Notes under the pieces: generated by a model
The model's input: the letters and a program-made list of their open reading frames with translations, nothing else
Database searches by the model: none
Told to the model about the DNA's origin: nothing
Origin: Corynebacterium sp. 21KM1197
GTDB taxonomy: Bacteria > Actinomycetota > Actinomycetes > Mycobacteriales > Mycobacteriaceae
Assembly: GCF_033783015.1 (NCBI RefSeq)
Contig: NZ_CP123907.1
Span: forward strand, 496,001 to 560,000
Length of the DNA stretch: 64,000 nt
Reading direction: 5' to 3'
Shown: in pieces, positions 18,270 through 28,096 of the stretch
Layout of the letters: every line of letters begins with the position of its first letter
Position numbering within the stretch: position 1 is the stretch's first letter
Program-made: the position numbers and the translations under genes

Positions 18270-18950
18270 ATGGTGCCCAAGATCCTGGTGGTGGACGATG
18301 ATCCCGCGATCTCCGAGATGCTCACCCTGGTGCTAGAGGGAGAGGGCTTTGACACCGTGGCGGTGATGGACGGCGTGGAGGCCGTGCCCACCGCCCAGCG
18401 CGAGGCACCCGACCTCATTCTGCTGGACCTCATGCTTCCCGGCATGAACGGCGTGGATATCTGCCGGGCGATTCGGCAGGAATCCACCGTGCCGATCGTC
18501 ATGCTCACCGCCAAGACGGACACGGTGGACGTGGTGCTGGGCCTGGAATCGGGGGCCGATGATTACATCACCAAGCCCTTCAAGCCCAAGGAACTGGTGG
18601 CCCGGATCCGCGCCCGCCTGCGCCGCACGGAGAACGAACCCAGCGAGGTCCTGGAGGTGGGTTCCGTGGTGATCGACGTCCCCCGGCACTCCGTGCGCCG
18701 CGACGGCGAGGAGGTATCCCTCACCCCCATCGAGTTCGACCTGCTGGTGGAGATGGCCCGCAAGCCCGGCCAGGCCTTTAGCCGCGATGAACTCTTAGAG
18801 CGGGTGTGGGGCTACCGACAGTCCGCCGATAGTCGCGTGGTGAACGTGCATGTGCAGCGCCTGCGCTCCAAGATCGAAAAGGATCCGGAGAACCCCACCA
18901 TCATTCTCACCGTGCGGGGAGTGGGGTATAAGACGGGCTCGGGGGAGTAA
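18270..18950 (+). CDS. mtrA: DNA-binding response regulator MtrA
   Basis: 226-aa OmpR-family regulator of the essential or near-essential MtrBA system controlling cell-wall, division and osmotic genes. Acidic pocket DDD at 9-11, phosphoacceptor Asp53 (LILLDLMLPGMNG), switch Thr80 and Lys102 (DDYITKPFKPKEL). The C-terminal winged helix holds VSLTPIEFDLLVEMARKPGQ and the recognition segment VVNVHVQRLRSKIE. ATG start preceded by GAGGAAAG. Followed by mtrB after 6 bases. Confidence 0.97.
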   Translation: MVPKILVVDDDPAISEMLTLVLEGEGFDTVAVMDGVEAVPTAQREAPDLILLDLMLPGMNGVDICRAIRQESTVPIVMLTAKTDTVDVVLGLESGADDYITKPFKPKELVARIRARLRRTENEPSEVLEVGSVVIDVPRHSVRRDGEEVSLTPIEFDLLVEMARKPGQAFSRDELLERVWGYRQSADSRVVNVHVQRLRSKIEKDPENPTIILTVRGVGYKTGSGE

Positions 18951-18956
18951 CGCGGC

Positions 18957-20507
18957 TTGTTGAGGCAAAAACTCGCGCGGTGGCAGGAATCCATCGCGGA
19001 ATCCTGGCGCACCTCGCTTCAGGTGCGGGTGATCGGCTCCATGCTGGTGTCCACCTCCGTGGTCATGCTCATCCTGGGCCTGGCGATGATCTCGATTGTC
19101 ACCCAGCGCCTGGTGGACAGCAAGATCAACACCGCGGACTCGGAGATCGAGCGCGTGCGCCTGGCCGTGGAGCAGCAGATCGCGGCCACCTCGCCCAATA
19201 ATTCCGTGCAGGTGCGCCTCAACTCCGCGCGCGCCGCGCTGACCAACCGCGCCAGCGCGGAGGCCGATACCTCCCCCTATGAGCCGGTGCTCGTGGTGGC
19301 TCACCACGAGGAGGCGCAAGTTTCCGCCCCCCAGGGCTTTGACATTCCCTCCGGGCTGCAAAAGTTCGTCAGCGAGGGGCAGGTGTCCACCCAGTTTCAC
19401 GAGGTGGGCCGCAGCGACGGCACGCACTATAACGCCCTGATCATCGGCAGCCCCACCAGCTCCGATATTCCCGGCTTGCAGGTGTATCTGGTGCTCTCCA
19501 TGGAGGACGACGAGGAGACGATGGCCCTGATACGTGGCCTGATCTCCGCGGCCGCCGTGATCGTGGTGGTGCTGCTCATTGGCATCGCCTGGCTGCTGGC
19601 CCAGCAGGTGATTACCCCGGTGCGCTCGGCCTCCCGGATCGCGGAGCGCTTGGCTGCGGGCCACCTGCGCGAGCGCATGTCCGTGGAGGGCGAGGACGAG
19701 ATGGCGCGCCTGGCCATGAGCTTTAACTCCATGGCGGAATCCCTGTCCAAGCAGATTCAGCAACTCAAGGAATACGGCGACCTCCAGCGCCAGTTCACCT
19801 CGGACGTCTCCCACGAGTTGCGCACCCCCCTCACCACGGTGCGCATGGCGGCGGACATGATCGCCATGCACGCCGACGAGTTCGATCCCGGCACCCGCCG
19901 CGCCACGGAACTGATGATCAGCGAGCTGGATCGCTTCGAGGATCTGCTCACCGACCTGCTGGAAATCTCCCGGCACGACGCCGGCGTGGCGGACCTCAGC
20001 GAGTCCCGCCTGGACATCCGCATGTGCGTGAACGAGGCCTGGCAGCAGGTGGAGCACCTGGCCGCGGAGATCGGCGTGGAGGTGAATATCCACACCCCGG
20101 AGGAGCCGCTGTATCTCACGGCGGATTCGCGCCGGGTGGAGCGCGTGCTGCGCAACCTGCTGGCCAATGCCATCGACCACTCGGAGGGGAACCCGGTGGA
20201 GGTGCGCCTGGCGGGCAACGAGGAGGCCGTGGCGGTGACGGTGACCGATCACGGCGTGGGCCTGCGCGAGGGCCAGGAGGAATTGGTGTTCAACCGCTTC
20301 TGGCGGGCCGACCCCTCCCGCAAGCGCCACTCCGGGGGCACCGGCCTGGGGCTGGCCATTGCCCAGGAGGACATCGTCTTGCACGGCGGGATTCTCGACG
20401 CCGCCGGAACCGAGGGCGTGGGCTCCCAGTTCCGCGTGGTGCTGCCGCGTAGCCCGAAGGCGAAGGTGGACAACAGCCCCTTGGAATTGGAGGCACCGCA
20501 GGCATGA
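18957..20507 (+). CDS. mtrB: Sensor histidine kinase MtrB
   Basis: 516-aa sensor kinase partnered with MtrA. Two transmembrane helices (about 28-48 and 191-212) flank an extracytoplasmic sensor domain, followed by a HAMP linker. The H-box DVSHELRTPLTTVR (near residue 283) holds the phosphorylated His; NLLANAIDHSEGN is the N-box; DHGVGL and GTGLGLAIAQED are G-boxes. The start is uncertain: consecutive TTG codons at 18957 and 18960; the first is given. Its stop overlaps the lpqB ATG (ATGA). Confidence 0.95.
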   Translation: MLRQKLARWQESIAESWRTSLQVRVIGSMLVSTSVVMLILGLAMISIVTQRLVDSKINTADSEIERVRLAVEQQIAATSPNNSVQVRLNSARAALTNRASAEADTSPYEPVLVVAHHEEAQVSAPQGFDIPSGLQKFVSEGQVSTQFHEVGRSDGTHYNALIIGSPTSSDIPGLQVYLVLSMEDDEETMALIRGLISAAAVIVVVLLIGIAWLLAQQVITPVRSASRIAERLAAGHLRERMSVEGEDEMARLAMSFNSMAESLSKQIQQLKEYGDLQRQFTSDVSHELRTPLTTVRMAADMIAMHADEFDPGTRRATELMISELDRFEDLLTDLLEISRHDAGVADLSESRLDIRMCVNEAWQQVEHLAAEIGVEVNIHTPEEPLYLTADSRRVERVLRNLLANAIDHSEGNPVEVRLAGNEEAVAVTVTDHGVGLREGQEELVFNRFWRADPSRKRHSGGTGLGLAIAQEDIVLHGGILDAAGTEGVGSQFRVVLPRSPKAKVDNSPLELEAPQA

Positions 20508-22411
20508 TTTCCCGGAAGAACCCCCAGGCCGTGCTCGGCCCGCACACCCGTCAGTCCGGCCAGCCTTGGCAGAACCCGCAGGTTCCGCGAGGTCGTCGCA
20601 AAGCATGGCGCACCGGAGTGGCCATCGTGTGCTGCGCGAGCCTGCTGGGTGCGTGCAGCACCTTGCCGCGTAACTCCGAGCCCCGAGCCCTGCGCGCCTT
20701 TAGTTCCGCACCGCAGGAGCCGGAGCAGACCGTGGTGCCGGAGCATGACGCCGACCCCGGCGTGCTGCTGCGCGATTTCTTCCAGGCCTCGGCCAATCCC
20801 TCGCAGAACTATCAGTCCGCGCGCGCCTTCCTCTCCTCCGATGTGGCCCCCTCCTGGCCCAAGCAGCAGAGCATCCGCGTGATCGAGGGCATGGAGACCA
20901 GCACGGAGCCGGGTTCCACCGATTCCAAGCACACCCTGCGCATCAGGGCCAACGTGATCGGGGAGATGGACTCGGAGGGTTCCTTTGTGCCGCTCAACGA
21001 GCGCATGGAAACCTCCGTGGTGTTCGAGCGCAACGAGGACGATCAGTGGCGCATGACCACCCTGCCCGGCGTGGTGATCATCGAGCGCACGGATCTGCGC
21101 AACCACTACGAGCCGCGCACCCTGTACTTCCCGAGCAAGAACGGCAAGAATCTGGTGGGTGATCGCCGCTGGGTGTATCGCGGCCAGGAGGATATGCGCG
21201 ATACCCTGCTGGGCATGCTGCTCCACGGGCCCAGCGAGACGATCCGCCCCGCTGTGCGCAGCGATATTCCGCAGAATGCCTCCCTTTCCGTGAGCACCAG
21301 CGGCATGCTGCGCTTTGCCGGAATGAGTGGCCTGGATAGGGAACAGCGCATTGCCTTTGCCGCGCAGGTGGTGTGGACGCTGGCCGGGGCCAACATTGGC
21401 GGGCCTTATTCCATCGAGGTCGATGGCGCCCCCGTGGAGGAGGGCCTGGAGGAGATCACCACTGATGACGTGGCGGATTATAACCCCGAGGTGGGCTCGA
21501 CCACCGTCACCCCGCTGTACGCCATATCCGAGGACGGCGCGCTGGTGACCGTCTCCGCGAACATGGCCGAGCCGGTGCCGGGCCCCCTGGGCTCTGCGGG
21601 TTCGATGGAGCAGGCGGACATCACCGCGGACGGCCACATTGCGCTCACCCGCGAATCCGGGGAGCACACCCGGCTGTACCTGGGCAAGATCGACGGGGGA
21701 GTGGAGGAGGCCTTAGAGGCGGGGACCGTCACCCGGCCCTCCTTCGAGCAGGGCACCTCGGCGGCTTGGTCGGTCATCGACGGCTCCGAGGTGGTGCGCG
21801 TGGTGCGCTCGTCGAGCACGGGAGAGTTGGTGCACACCACCGTGAATACCTCGGCGCTTTCCGCATTGCGGCGGGAGGAATCGGCCAATACGGACTCCGA
21901 GGCCGGAAGCGCGAGCGCAGGGGCCAGCGAGGCGGCGGCCACCAGTACCCACAACACCCCGGAACCGCCCCGGGCGCCCATGACGGAACTGCGCCTTTCC
22001 CCCTCCGGGGCTCGCGCCGCCATGATTATTGATTCCCGCGTGTACGTGGGCATCGTGGACAAGGGCGAGGCGGGTGGTCGGGCCATCGTGAACCCGATGG
22101 AGGTTTCCCCGCAGTTGGCGGGCCGGGTGACCGCCGTGGATTGGGGCACCGATGGTTCCCTGTTGGTGGGCACCAACGAGGCCGGAAGCCCGCTCTTTAG
22201 GGTGGAACAGGATGGCTCGGAGACGGCCGCCATCGCCTCCTCCACGATCTCGGCCCCGGTGATCGCCGTGGCGGACTCCGGGGACAAGCTCTACCTCACG
22301 GACTCCCTGGCCATGCGCATGATGCCGGACGCCCCCTCGGGCGAGGAGGGCTACTGGCGCGAGGTACCCGGCCTGCAAGGCACCCGCGCCACCCCCATCG
22401 TGGTGCACTAG
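20504..22411 (+). CDS. lpqB: Lipoprotein LpqB, MtrAB accessory protein
   Basis: 635 aa. A basic N-terminus leads to the lipobox LLGAC with acylated Cys51. A GerMN-like domain (about residues 120-260) precedes a C-terminal beta-propeller-like half, with a Ser/Ala/Glu-rich linker around residues 465-485. LpqB is known to bind the MtrB sensor domain and modulate signalling; the translationally coupled mtrA-mtrB-lpqB order supports that. The unusually long pre-lipobox region suggests a later start may be used, but the ATGA overlap with mtrB supports the one given. Confidence 0.94.
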   Translation: MISRKNPQAVLGPHTRQSGQPWQNPQVPRGRRKAWRTGVAIVCCASLLGACSTLPRNSEPRALRAFSSAPQEPEQTVVPEHDADPGVLLRDFFQASANPSQNYQSARAFLSSDVAPSWPKQQSIRVIEGMETSTEPGSTDSKHTLRIRANVIGEMDSEGSFVPLNERMETSVVFERNEDDQWRMTTLPGVVIIERTDLRNHYEPRTLYFPSKNGKNLVGDRRWVYRGQEDMRDTLLGMLLHGPSETIRPAVRSDIPQNASLSVSTSGMLRFAGMSGLDREQRIAFAAQVVWTLAGANIGGPYSIEVDGAPVEEGLEEITTDDVADYNPEVGSTTVTPLYAISEDGALVTVSANMAEPVPGPLGSAGSMEQADITADGHIALTRESGEHTRLYLGKIDGGVEEALEAGTVTRPSFEQGTSAAWSVIDGSEVVRVVRSSSTGELVHTTVNTSALSALRREESANTDSEAGSASAGASEAAATSTHNTPEPPRAPMTELRLSPSGARAAMIIDSRVYVGIVDKGEAGGRAIVNPMEVSPQLAGRVTAVDWGTDGSLLVGTNEAGSPLFRVEQDGSETAAIASSTISAPVIAVADSGDKLYLTDSLAMRMMPDAPSGEEGYWREVPGLQGTRATPIVVH

Positions 22412-22413
22412 CG

Positions 22414-23019
22414 GTGGAACTGCTGCTGCCCCGGCGCTGCGCGGGGTGCGGGGTGGCCGGGGAGGTGCTGTGCCCCCGGTGTCGGCTGGTGTGGGCGCAG
22501 CCGCCGCAGCGCGTCACCGCCTCCTTGGACCCGCTGGTGCCGGTGTGGTCAATGGGCGTTTATGGCGGCCCGCGCCAGCGCACGATCGTCAGCCTCAAGG
22601 AACGCGGCAACCGGGCGGTGGCCGGTCACATCGGCGCGGCCCTGGCGGCGGGCCTCGAATATCTGCGGGCGCGGGGCGAATTGCCCGAGGAGGCCGTGGC
22701 GCTGCCCGCCCCCACCCGCGCGCGCTCGGCGCGGCTGCGCGGCGGGGATCACGTCACCGCCTGCTGCCGGGCCGCCGGTATCCCGGTGGCGGCGGGCAGG
22801 CTGCGTTACCGGGGCGGGGTGCACGATTCCGTGGGGCTCAGCGCCCAGGAGCGGCGCCGCAACGTGGCCGGGGCGGTGCGGATTGGCGGGGTGCTGCCGC
22901 CCCGGGTGGTGCTTATCGACGACGTCCTGACCACCGGCGCGACCATCGGCGCGGCGGCCGCACTGCTGCTGGCCCAGGGGATCGAGGTGGATGGGGCCGT
23001 GGTGTGGGCGCATGCTTAG
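22414..23019 (+). CDS. comF: ComF-family phosphoribosyltransferase-like protein
   Basis: 201 aa. An N-terminal zinc finger with Cys9, Cys12, Cys20 and Cys23 precedes a PRTase-like domain with the PRPP-binding loop VVLIDDVLTTGAT near residue 165 and the upstream PAPTRARSARLRGGDH block. ComF takes part in DNA uptake in competent bacteria; in actinobacteria without known competence its role is unclear. The GTG lies 2 bases after the lpqB stop, so it is part of the mtrAB-lpqB transcript, as at Rv3242c. Confidence 0.85.
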   Translation: MELLLPRRCAGCGVAGEVLCPRCRLVWAQPPQRVTASLDPLVPVWSMGVYGGPRQRTIVSLKERGNRAVAGHIGAALAAGLEYLRARGELPEEAVALPAPTRARSARLRGGDHVTACCRAAGIPVAAGRLRYRGGVHDSVGLSAQERRRNVAGAVRIGGVLPPRVVLIDDVLTTGATIGAAAALLLAQGIEVDGAVVWAHA

Positions 23020-23124
23020 GCGATGGATGATTCTTGGATTGATTCTTGGACGCTGTGTGCCGGAGAGTAACCGCAACGTAAACATCGGGTAAACAAAGTC
23101 CCTCCGGCAGGTGCTGGATCCGCG

Positions 23125-23158
23125 TATCATGGGCGGCGGACGCATGATGTCCACCGCC
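23125..23158 (+). promoter_or_regulatory. Putative hpf promoter and 5' hairpin
   Basis: TATCAT (23125-23130) is a plausible -10. Immediately after it, GGCGGCGGAC (23132-23141) and GTCCACCGCC (23149-23158) form a 10-bp stem with one mismatch, so any transcript from this promoter would start in a hairpin. Inference from sequence only. Confidence 0.35.
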
Positions 23159-23179
23159 TATGTCTAGGGAGGTAAGAAG

Positions 23180-23851
23180 ATGTCCACTGATGTCAATGGC
23201 CACGAGTCCTTGAGCCCGGAGGCGCAAGTTTCCATCACCGGGCGCAACGTGGAGGTTCCCGAGCACTTTGCCGAGCGCGTGAACGCCAAGCTCGCCAAGA
23301 TCGAAAAGCTCGATCCCACGCTCACCTCGTTCCACGTGGAATTGCAGCACGAGCCCAATCCGCGCCGCGAGGCCCAGAGCGATCGTATTCAGATCACCGC
23401 CTCGGGAAAGGGGCACATCGCCCGCGCGGAGGCCAAGGAAGATAGCTTCTACGCTGCCTTAGAGACGGCCCTTGCCCGCATGCAGCGCTCCCTGCGCAAG
23501 GTTAAGGCGCGTCGCTCGATCTCCCGCTCCGGGCACCGCGCGCCCAAGGGAGTGGGCGAGGTGGCCGCCGATCTGGTGGCCCAGGCCGATAAGGCCAAGC
23601 AGGAACAGGGCCGCTTTGACGTGGACCCGTATGCGGATTCCGTGGAGGACGTGCTGCCGGGCCAGGTGGTGCGCACCAAGGAGCACCCGGCCACGCCGAT
23701 GTCGGTGGATGATGCCCTCTCGGAGATGGAGCTGGTGGGCCATGATTTCTATCTCTTCGTCGATGAGGAGACCGGCCGCCCCTCGGTGGTGTATCGCCGC
23801 CACGCCTTTGATTACGGCCTGATCTCGCTCACGGAGGCTACCCAGGATTAA
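23180..23851 (+). CDS. hpf: Long-form ribosome hibernation-promoting factor
   Basis: 223-aa long HPF that dimerises 70S ribosomes into inactive 100S particles under stress. The N-terminal S30AE domain starts at QVSITGRNVEVPEHF, and the C-terminal dimerisation domain contains VVRTKEHPATPMSVDDALSEM and VDEETGRPSVVYRR. AGGGAGG precedes the ATG by about 8 bases. It is monocistronic, ended by a GC-rich hairpin before secA; same order as Rv3241c-Rv3240c. Confidence 0.94.
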   Translation: MSTDVNGHESLSPEAQVSITGRNVEVPEHFAERVNAKLAKIEKLDPTLTSFHVELQHEPNPRREAQSDRIQITASGKGHIARAEAKEDSFYAALETALARMQRSLRKVKARRSISRSGHRAPKGVGEVAADLVAQADKAKQEQGRFDVDPYADSVEDVLPGQVVRTKEHPATPMSVDDALSEMELVGHDFYLFVDEETGRPSVVYRRHAFDYGLISLTEATQD

Positions 23852-23914
23852 GGGCGTTCCGCCCCGCGCGTGCCCGCCTGGCGCGCGCCGAGGGGCGTCG
23901 AAAAGCACCCCATG

Positions 23915-23947
23915 CACCGCCGTCCGTCACCCCGACGGGCGGCGGTG
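23915..23947. terminator. Hairpin terminator after hpf
   Basis: CACCGCCGTCCGT (23915-23927) pairs with ACGGGCGGCGGTG (23935-23947), one G-T wobble, 7-base loop, followed by TTAC. It lies in the hpf-secA gap. Confidence 0.7.
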
Positions 23948-24028
23948 TTACACGTCCTGCCAGTCCCGCGTACACTGTCTGAGGATATTTCTATAAAACC
24001 GCCCTCTTCAGAGTAAGGACTGTGGGAA

Positions 24029-26602
24029 GTGCTAGGACTGTCGAAGTTGCTCCGCGCCGGTGAAGGCCGCACCGTGAAGCGTCTGGCAAAGATCGCTGAC
24101 GACGTTATTGCCCTGGAGGACACGTATGCGGCGCTCAGTGACGAGGAACTCAAGGCAAAGACCGCCGAGTTCCAGGGTCGCCTGGAGGAGGGCGCGAGCC
24201 CGGACGATATTCTGCTCGACGCCTTTGCGGTGGCCCGCGAGGCCTCCTGGCGCGTGCTGGGCCAAAAGCACTTCCGCGTGCAGATCATGGGCGGTACCGC
24301 CCTGCACTTTGGCAACGTGGCCGAGATGCGCACGGGTGAGGGCAAGACACTGACCTGTGTGCTCCCGGCGTACCTCAACGCCCTGTCCGGCAAGGGCGTA
24401 CACGTGGTCACGGTGAACGATTACCTGGCCAAGCGCGACGCCGAGTGGATGGGCCGCGTGCACCGCTTCCTGGGCCTGGAGGTGGGCGTGATCCTCTCCG
24501 AGATGCGCCCGGAGGAGCGCAGGCAGGCCTACGGCGCGGACATCACCTACGGCACGAACAACGAGTTCGGCTTTGATTACCTGCGCGATAACATGGTGCG
24601 CTCCCTGGAAGAGGTGGTGCAGCGTGGCCACCACTACGCCATCGTGGACGAGGTGGACTCCATCCTCATCGACGAGGCCCGCACGCCGCTGATTATCTCC
24701 GGCCCGGTCAATGGCACCTCCCAGTACTTCAACGTCTTTGCACAGCTCACCCCGCGCATGCGCGAGGGGATTCACTACGAGGTGGATCACCGCAAGCGCA
24801 CCGTGGGTGTGCTGGAAGAGGGCGTGGAGTTCGTGGAGGATCAGCTGGGCATTGAGAATCTCTATGCCCCGGAGCACTCCCAGCTGGTGAGTTACCTCAA
24901 TAACGCCATCAAGGCCAAGGAACTCTTTGAGCGCGATAAGGATTACATCGTGCGCAGCGGGGAAATCCTCATCGTGGATTCCTTCACCGGCCGCGTGCTT
25001 TCCGGCCGCCGCTACAACGAGGGCATGCACCAGGCCATCGAGGCCAAGGAGGGCGTGGAGATCAAGAATGAGAACCAGACCCTGGCCACGGTGACACTGC
25101 AAAACTACTTCCGCCTCTATGACAAGTTGGCGGGCATGACGGGTACCGCCGAGACCGAGGCCGCGGAACTCAACCAGATCTACAAGCTCAACGTGGTGCC
25201 CATTCCCACCAACCGTGAGAACGCGCGCGTGGATCACTCCGACCGCATCTACAAGACGCAGGAGGCCAAGTTCGCCGCCGTGGCGGAGGACATCGCCCAG
25301 CGCCAGGCGGCGGGCCAGCCGGTGCTGGTGGGTACCACCTCGGTGGAGCGCTCCGAGTACCTCTCTCAGCTGCTTCAGGCCAAGGGCATCAAGCACAACG
25401 TGCTCAACGCCAAGCACCACGAGCAGGAGGCGGAGATCGTGGCCCAGGCCGGGCTGCCGGGCGCGGTGACGGTGGCCACCAACATGGCCGGCCGCGGCAC
25501 GGACATCGTGCTGGGTGGCAACCCGGATATTCTGCTGGACATTCAGCTGCGCGAGCGCGGCCTCGATCCGGTGGACAACGAGGAGGAGTACCAGGAGGCC
25601 TGGGAGCGCGAGTTGCCCAAGGTCAAGGAGCGCTCCCAGGAGCTTGGCGACGCAGTCCGCGAGGCCGGTGGCCTCTACGTGCTGGGCACCGAGCGCCACG
25701 AGTCCCGCCGCATCGATAATCAGCTGCGTGGTCGTTCCGCGCGTCAGGGTGATCCGGGCGAGACGCGCTTCTACCTCTCCATGCGCGATGAACTCATGGT
25801 GCGCTTTGTGGGGCAAACCATGGAGAACATGATGAATCGCCTTAACGTGCCGGACGATGTGCCCATCGAGGCCAAGATGGTGACCAACTCCATCAAGGGC
25901 GCGCAGGCGCAGGTGGAGAACCAGAACTTTGAGATGCGCAAGAACGTGCTCAAGTATGACGAGGTGCTCAACGAGCAGCGCAAGGTGATCTACCGCGAGC
26001 GCCACGACATCCTGGAGTCCTCGGACATCAGCGAGCACATCCAGTCCATGATCGACGAGACCATCGGGGCCTACGTGGAGGGTGCCACCGCCCAGGGTTA
26101 TGTGGAGGATTGGGATCTCACCGCCCTGTGGCACGCCCTGGAATCCCTCTATGGCCCCACGATCAGCGCCGAGGATCTGGTGCAGGGCACCGAGTACGGC
26201 TCCGCCGGGGAACTCACCGCCAGCCAGTTGCGCGAGGCACTGCTTGCCGACGCCCACGCGCAGTACGCCGACCTGGAGCAGAAGGTGACGGAGGTCAGCG
26301 GCGAGACCCAGATGCGCGACCTGGAGCGCATGGTGATCCTCCCGGTGATCGACCAGAAGTGGCGCGAGCACCTCTACGAGATGGATTACCTCAAGGAGGG
26401 CATCGGCCTGCGCGCGATGGCGCAGCGCGACCCGCTGGTGGAGTACCAGAAGGAGGGCGGCGAGATGTTCCAGGCCATGAATGACGCGATCAAGGAAGAA
26501 ACCGTGCGTCAGCTCTTCATGCTGCGCAAGCAGTTCCTGGGGGCCCAGGAGGAGGCCGCGCAGGGGGAGGCCGTGCAGGAAGCCTCGCAGGAAACCGAGT
26601 AA
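24029..26602 (+). CDS. secA: Protein translocase ATPase SecA (SecA1)
   Basis: 857-aa motor of the general secretion pathway, driving preproteins through SecYEG. Walker [10 protein letters not shown] near residue 103, DEAD-type box [13 protein letters not shown] near 210, the [16 protein letters not shown] helicase motif near 490 and the scaffold/wing regions are all recognisable. The C-terminal zinc-binding tail of E. coli SecA is absent, as in many actinobacteria; the protein ends in an acidic Glu/Gln tail. GTG start with AAGGA about 9 bases upstream. Confidence 0.98.
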   Translation: MLGLSKLLRAGEGRTVKRLAKIADDVIALEDTYAALSDEELKAKTAEFQGRLEEGASPDDILLDAFAVAREASWRVLGQKHFRVQIMGGTALHFGNVAEMRTGEGKTLTCVLPAYLNALSGKGVHVVTVNDYLAKRDAEWMGRVHRFLGLEVGVILSEMRPEERRQAYGADITYGTNNEFGFDYLRDNMVRSLEEVVQRGHHYAIVDEVDSILIDEARTPLIISGPVNGTSQYFNVFAQLTPRMREGIHYEVDHRKRTVGVLEEGVEFVEDQLGIENLYAPEHSQLVSYLNNAIKAKELFERDKDYIVRSGEILIVDSFTGRVLSGRRYNEGMHQAIEAKEGVEIKNENQTLATVTLQNYFRLYDKLAGMTGTAETEAAELNQIYKLNVVPIPTNRENARVDHSDRIYKTQEAKFAAVAEDIAQRQAAGQPVLVGTTSVERSEYLSQLLQAKGIKHNVLNAKHHEQEAEIVAQAGLPGAVTVATNMAGRGTDIVLGGNPDILLDIQLRERGLDPVDNEEEYQEAWERELPKVKERSQELGDAVREAGGLYVLGTERHESRRIDNQLRGRSARQGDPGETRFYLSMRDELMVRFVGQTMENMMNRLNVPDDVPIEAKMVTNSIKGAQAQVENQNFEMRKNVLKYDEVLNEQRKVIYRERHDILESSDISEHIQSMIDETIGAYVEGATAQGYVEDWDLTALWHALESLYGPTISAEDLVQGTEYGSAGELTASQLREALLADAHAQYADLEQKVTEVSGETQMRDLERMVILPVIDQKWREHLYEMDYLKEGIGLRAMAQRDPLVEYQKEGGEMFQAMNDAIKEETVRQLFMLRKQFLGAQEEAAQGEAVQEASQETE

Positions 26603-26613
26603 CGCTCGGGGCC

Positions 26614-26652
26614 AAGCGGGCGGTGGGTGTTTTTAAGGTACCCCGCCCGCTT
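26614..26652. terminator. Intrinsic terminator after secA
   Basis: AAGCGGGCGG (26614-26623) pairs with CCGCCCGCTT (26643-26652), followed by TTTTC. It lies between convergent secA and the Rv3235-like gene and can work in both directions. Confidence 0.85.
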
Positions 26653-26671
26653 TTTCTATTTCCCTGTGGTC

Positions 26672-27076
26672 CTAGCGCAGGACCTTAAAGCCCGCTATCT
26701 TCCCCTTGCTTACCCAGCCGGTGAAGCCGTAGCGCTCGCCACCGATCTCGCAGGTGCCGTAGAACTCCGGGTGATCGTGGTGGCGATCCCGCAGGTGCAG
26801 GGAGCGCAACCGCACGGCCTGCGGCCCGGTGCGGGGAAAGCCAGCCTGGGCGATCACGGCCGGGGCGTAGGCGAGCGGGCTGAGTTGGCGCGGCGGGCGC
26901 TGCCTGCACAGCACCTCCAAGAGGACGAGCACGCGGGCGCGCAACCGCTGCGGCGCGTTCTGCTCGTCCTGTGGGAGGGGAAGCGCGGCATTATCCGGTT
27001 GCGGAGCGTGGTCGGGGTCGCCTGGGCCTCCGACGTGGACTTTCAGGTGGCTGTATCCGGGTACGGGAATGAGCAT
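26672..27076 (-). CDS. Rv3235-like (DUF6459) small basic protein
   Basis: About 134 aa. The C-terminal half, with RARVLVLLEVLCRQRPPRQL followed by a positively charged strand-rich end (YGTCEIGGERYGFTGWV, then the ending GFKVLR), matches the Rv3235/DUF6459 family found near secA1 in mycobacteria. The ATG at 27076 is preferred because an AGAGAGG lies upstream; a longer frame from 27136 would run into the divergent HAD gene promoter. Function unknown. Confidence 0.6.
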   Translation of the reverse strand: MLIPVPGYSHLKVHVGGPGDPDHAPQPDNAALPLPQDEQNAPQRLRARVLVLLEVLCRQRPPRQLSPLAYAPAVIAQAGFPRTGPQAVRLRSLHLRDRHHDHPEFYGTCEIGGERYGFTGWVSKGKIAGFKVLR

Positions 27077-27174
27077 GGCGATCTGGCCTCTCTGGTGCGA
27101 GGGCGCAGGACAGACACGGACGGGGCTGAGTATCATTGTGGCACGAAAGCGATACCGAGAGAAGGGAAGAGGGC

Positions 27175-27585
27175 GTGCGAGGGCTCATTGTTGATTACGC
27201 GGGTGTGTTAGACGGCTCCGAGGACGATCAGCGCCGCTGGCGCAATCTTTTTGCGGCGGCGAAGAAGAACGGCGTGGCCACGGCCATTTTGTCCAACGAT
27301 CCGGGCGGCCCCGGCGCGGAGCCGATCCGCGAGTGGGAGTATCGCGGCATCGTGGACGCGGTGCTGCTCTCCGGGGAGATCGGCGCGGAGAAGCCCGACG
27401 AGCGCGCCCTGAGCATCGCAGCGGACACCCTGGAGTTGCCCATGCGCGACTGCGTGCTCATTGATGATTCCATCGTGAACGTGCGCGCCGCCGTGGAGGC
27501 GGGCCTGGTGGGCGTGCTCTACCAGTCCTTTGATCGCACCGTGGTGGAGATCGTGGGTCTCTTTGACATCGAGGGGGAGTTTTAG
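27175..27585 (+). CDS. Short HAD-superfamily hydrolase-like protein
   Basis: 136 aa. It starts RGLIVDYAGVLDGSEDDQRRW (split here: nucleophile motif I reads DYAGVL). Motif II-like AILSNDPG, the GAEKPDERAL Lys motif and the DDS acid motif of VLIDDSIVNVRAAVEAGL are all present, so it is a HAD core with very small or no cap. The first motif Asp is followed by Y-A-G-V, where phosphatases usually have D-x-D; the second Asp is missing, which casts doubt on phosphatase activity. GTG start with GAAGGGAAGAGG upstream. Confidence 0.75.
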   Translation: MRGLIVDYAGVLDGSEDDQRRWRNLFAAAKKNGVATAILSNDPGGPGAEPIREWEYRGIVDAVLLSGEIGAEKPDERALSIAADTLELPMRDCVLIDDSIVNVRAAVEAGLVGVLYQSFDRTVVEIVGLFDIEGEF

Positions 27586-27589
27586 GCCC

Positions 27590-28096
27590 ATGCGCGTGTA
27601 TATCCCCGCCACCTTTAGCACCCTGCGCGGGCTCAACGAGTCCCGCGTGGTCACCGCGCGTTCGGGTTGGGCCTTTGCGGTGACTCCGGCCCTGCGCGAG
27701 TTCTACACGGAGGGCGATGAGGAGGAGATCGCGCACGCGGCCTTTCAGGACGCCGCCGAGGCCTCCCTGCGCCTGCTGGCGGTGGGGGATGAGGAGGATT
27801 TTCCGCACCGTCGCGTGGTGATCTCCGCCGACGTGCCCGATCACCACGCCACCACCACCCCGGAGAACGGGGAATCGGTGGTGAAGCTGAACCCGGCCCA
27901 GATCAATCTGGTAGACGTGGCGGCCATTCACGTGGACGTGCCGGAGTCCGAGGAGGCCACGGCCAAGGCCATCGCGGCTATCGACGCCGCCGACCTCGGT
28001 GACGAGGACGCCGAGCTCACCGTGGGGGACGCCCTGGATAACTTCCTGGCCTGGTATGACCCCAGCGAACTCCCGGTGCTGGTGGAGTTGCTTTAA
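27590..28096 (+). CDS. DUF6912-like conserved actinobacterial protein
   Basis: 168 aa, starting MRVYIPATFSTLRGL and continuing with alternating helices and strands (GWAFAVTPALREFYTEG, AFQDAAEASLRLLAV, RRVVISADVPD). This profile fits a conserved actinobacterial family of unknown function that I recall as DUF6912. It starts 4 bases after the HAD stop, so the two are co-transcribed. Its TAA and the rsgA stop on the other strand share the four bases TTAA, so the two genes are exactly abutting. Confidence 0.6.
   Translation: MRVYIPATFSTLRGLNESRVVTARSGWAFAVTPALREFYTEGDEEEIAHAAFQDAAEASLRLLAVGDEEDFPHRRVVISADVPDHHATTTPENGESVVKLNPAQINLVDVAAIHVDVPESEEATAKAIAAIDAADLGDEDAELTVGDALDNFLAWYDPSELPVLVELL

Noticed and set aside
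24032..26371. 779-codon open frame antisense to secA
   Set aside because: Exact overlap with secA, His/Leu/Val-rich composition from antisense of GC-rich codons, no ribosome site or domain.
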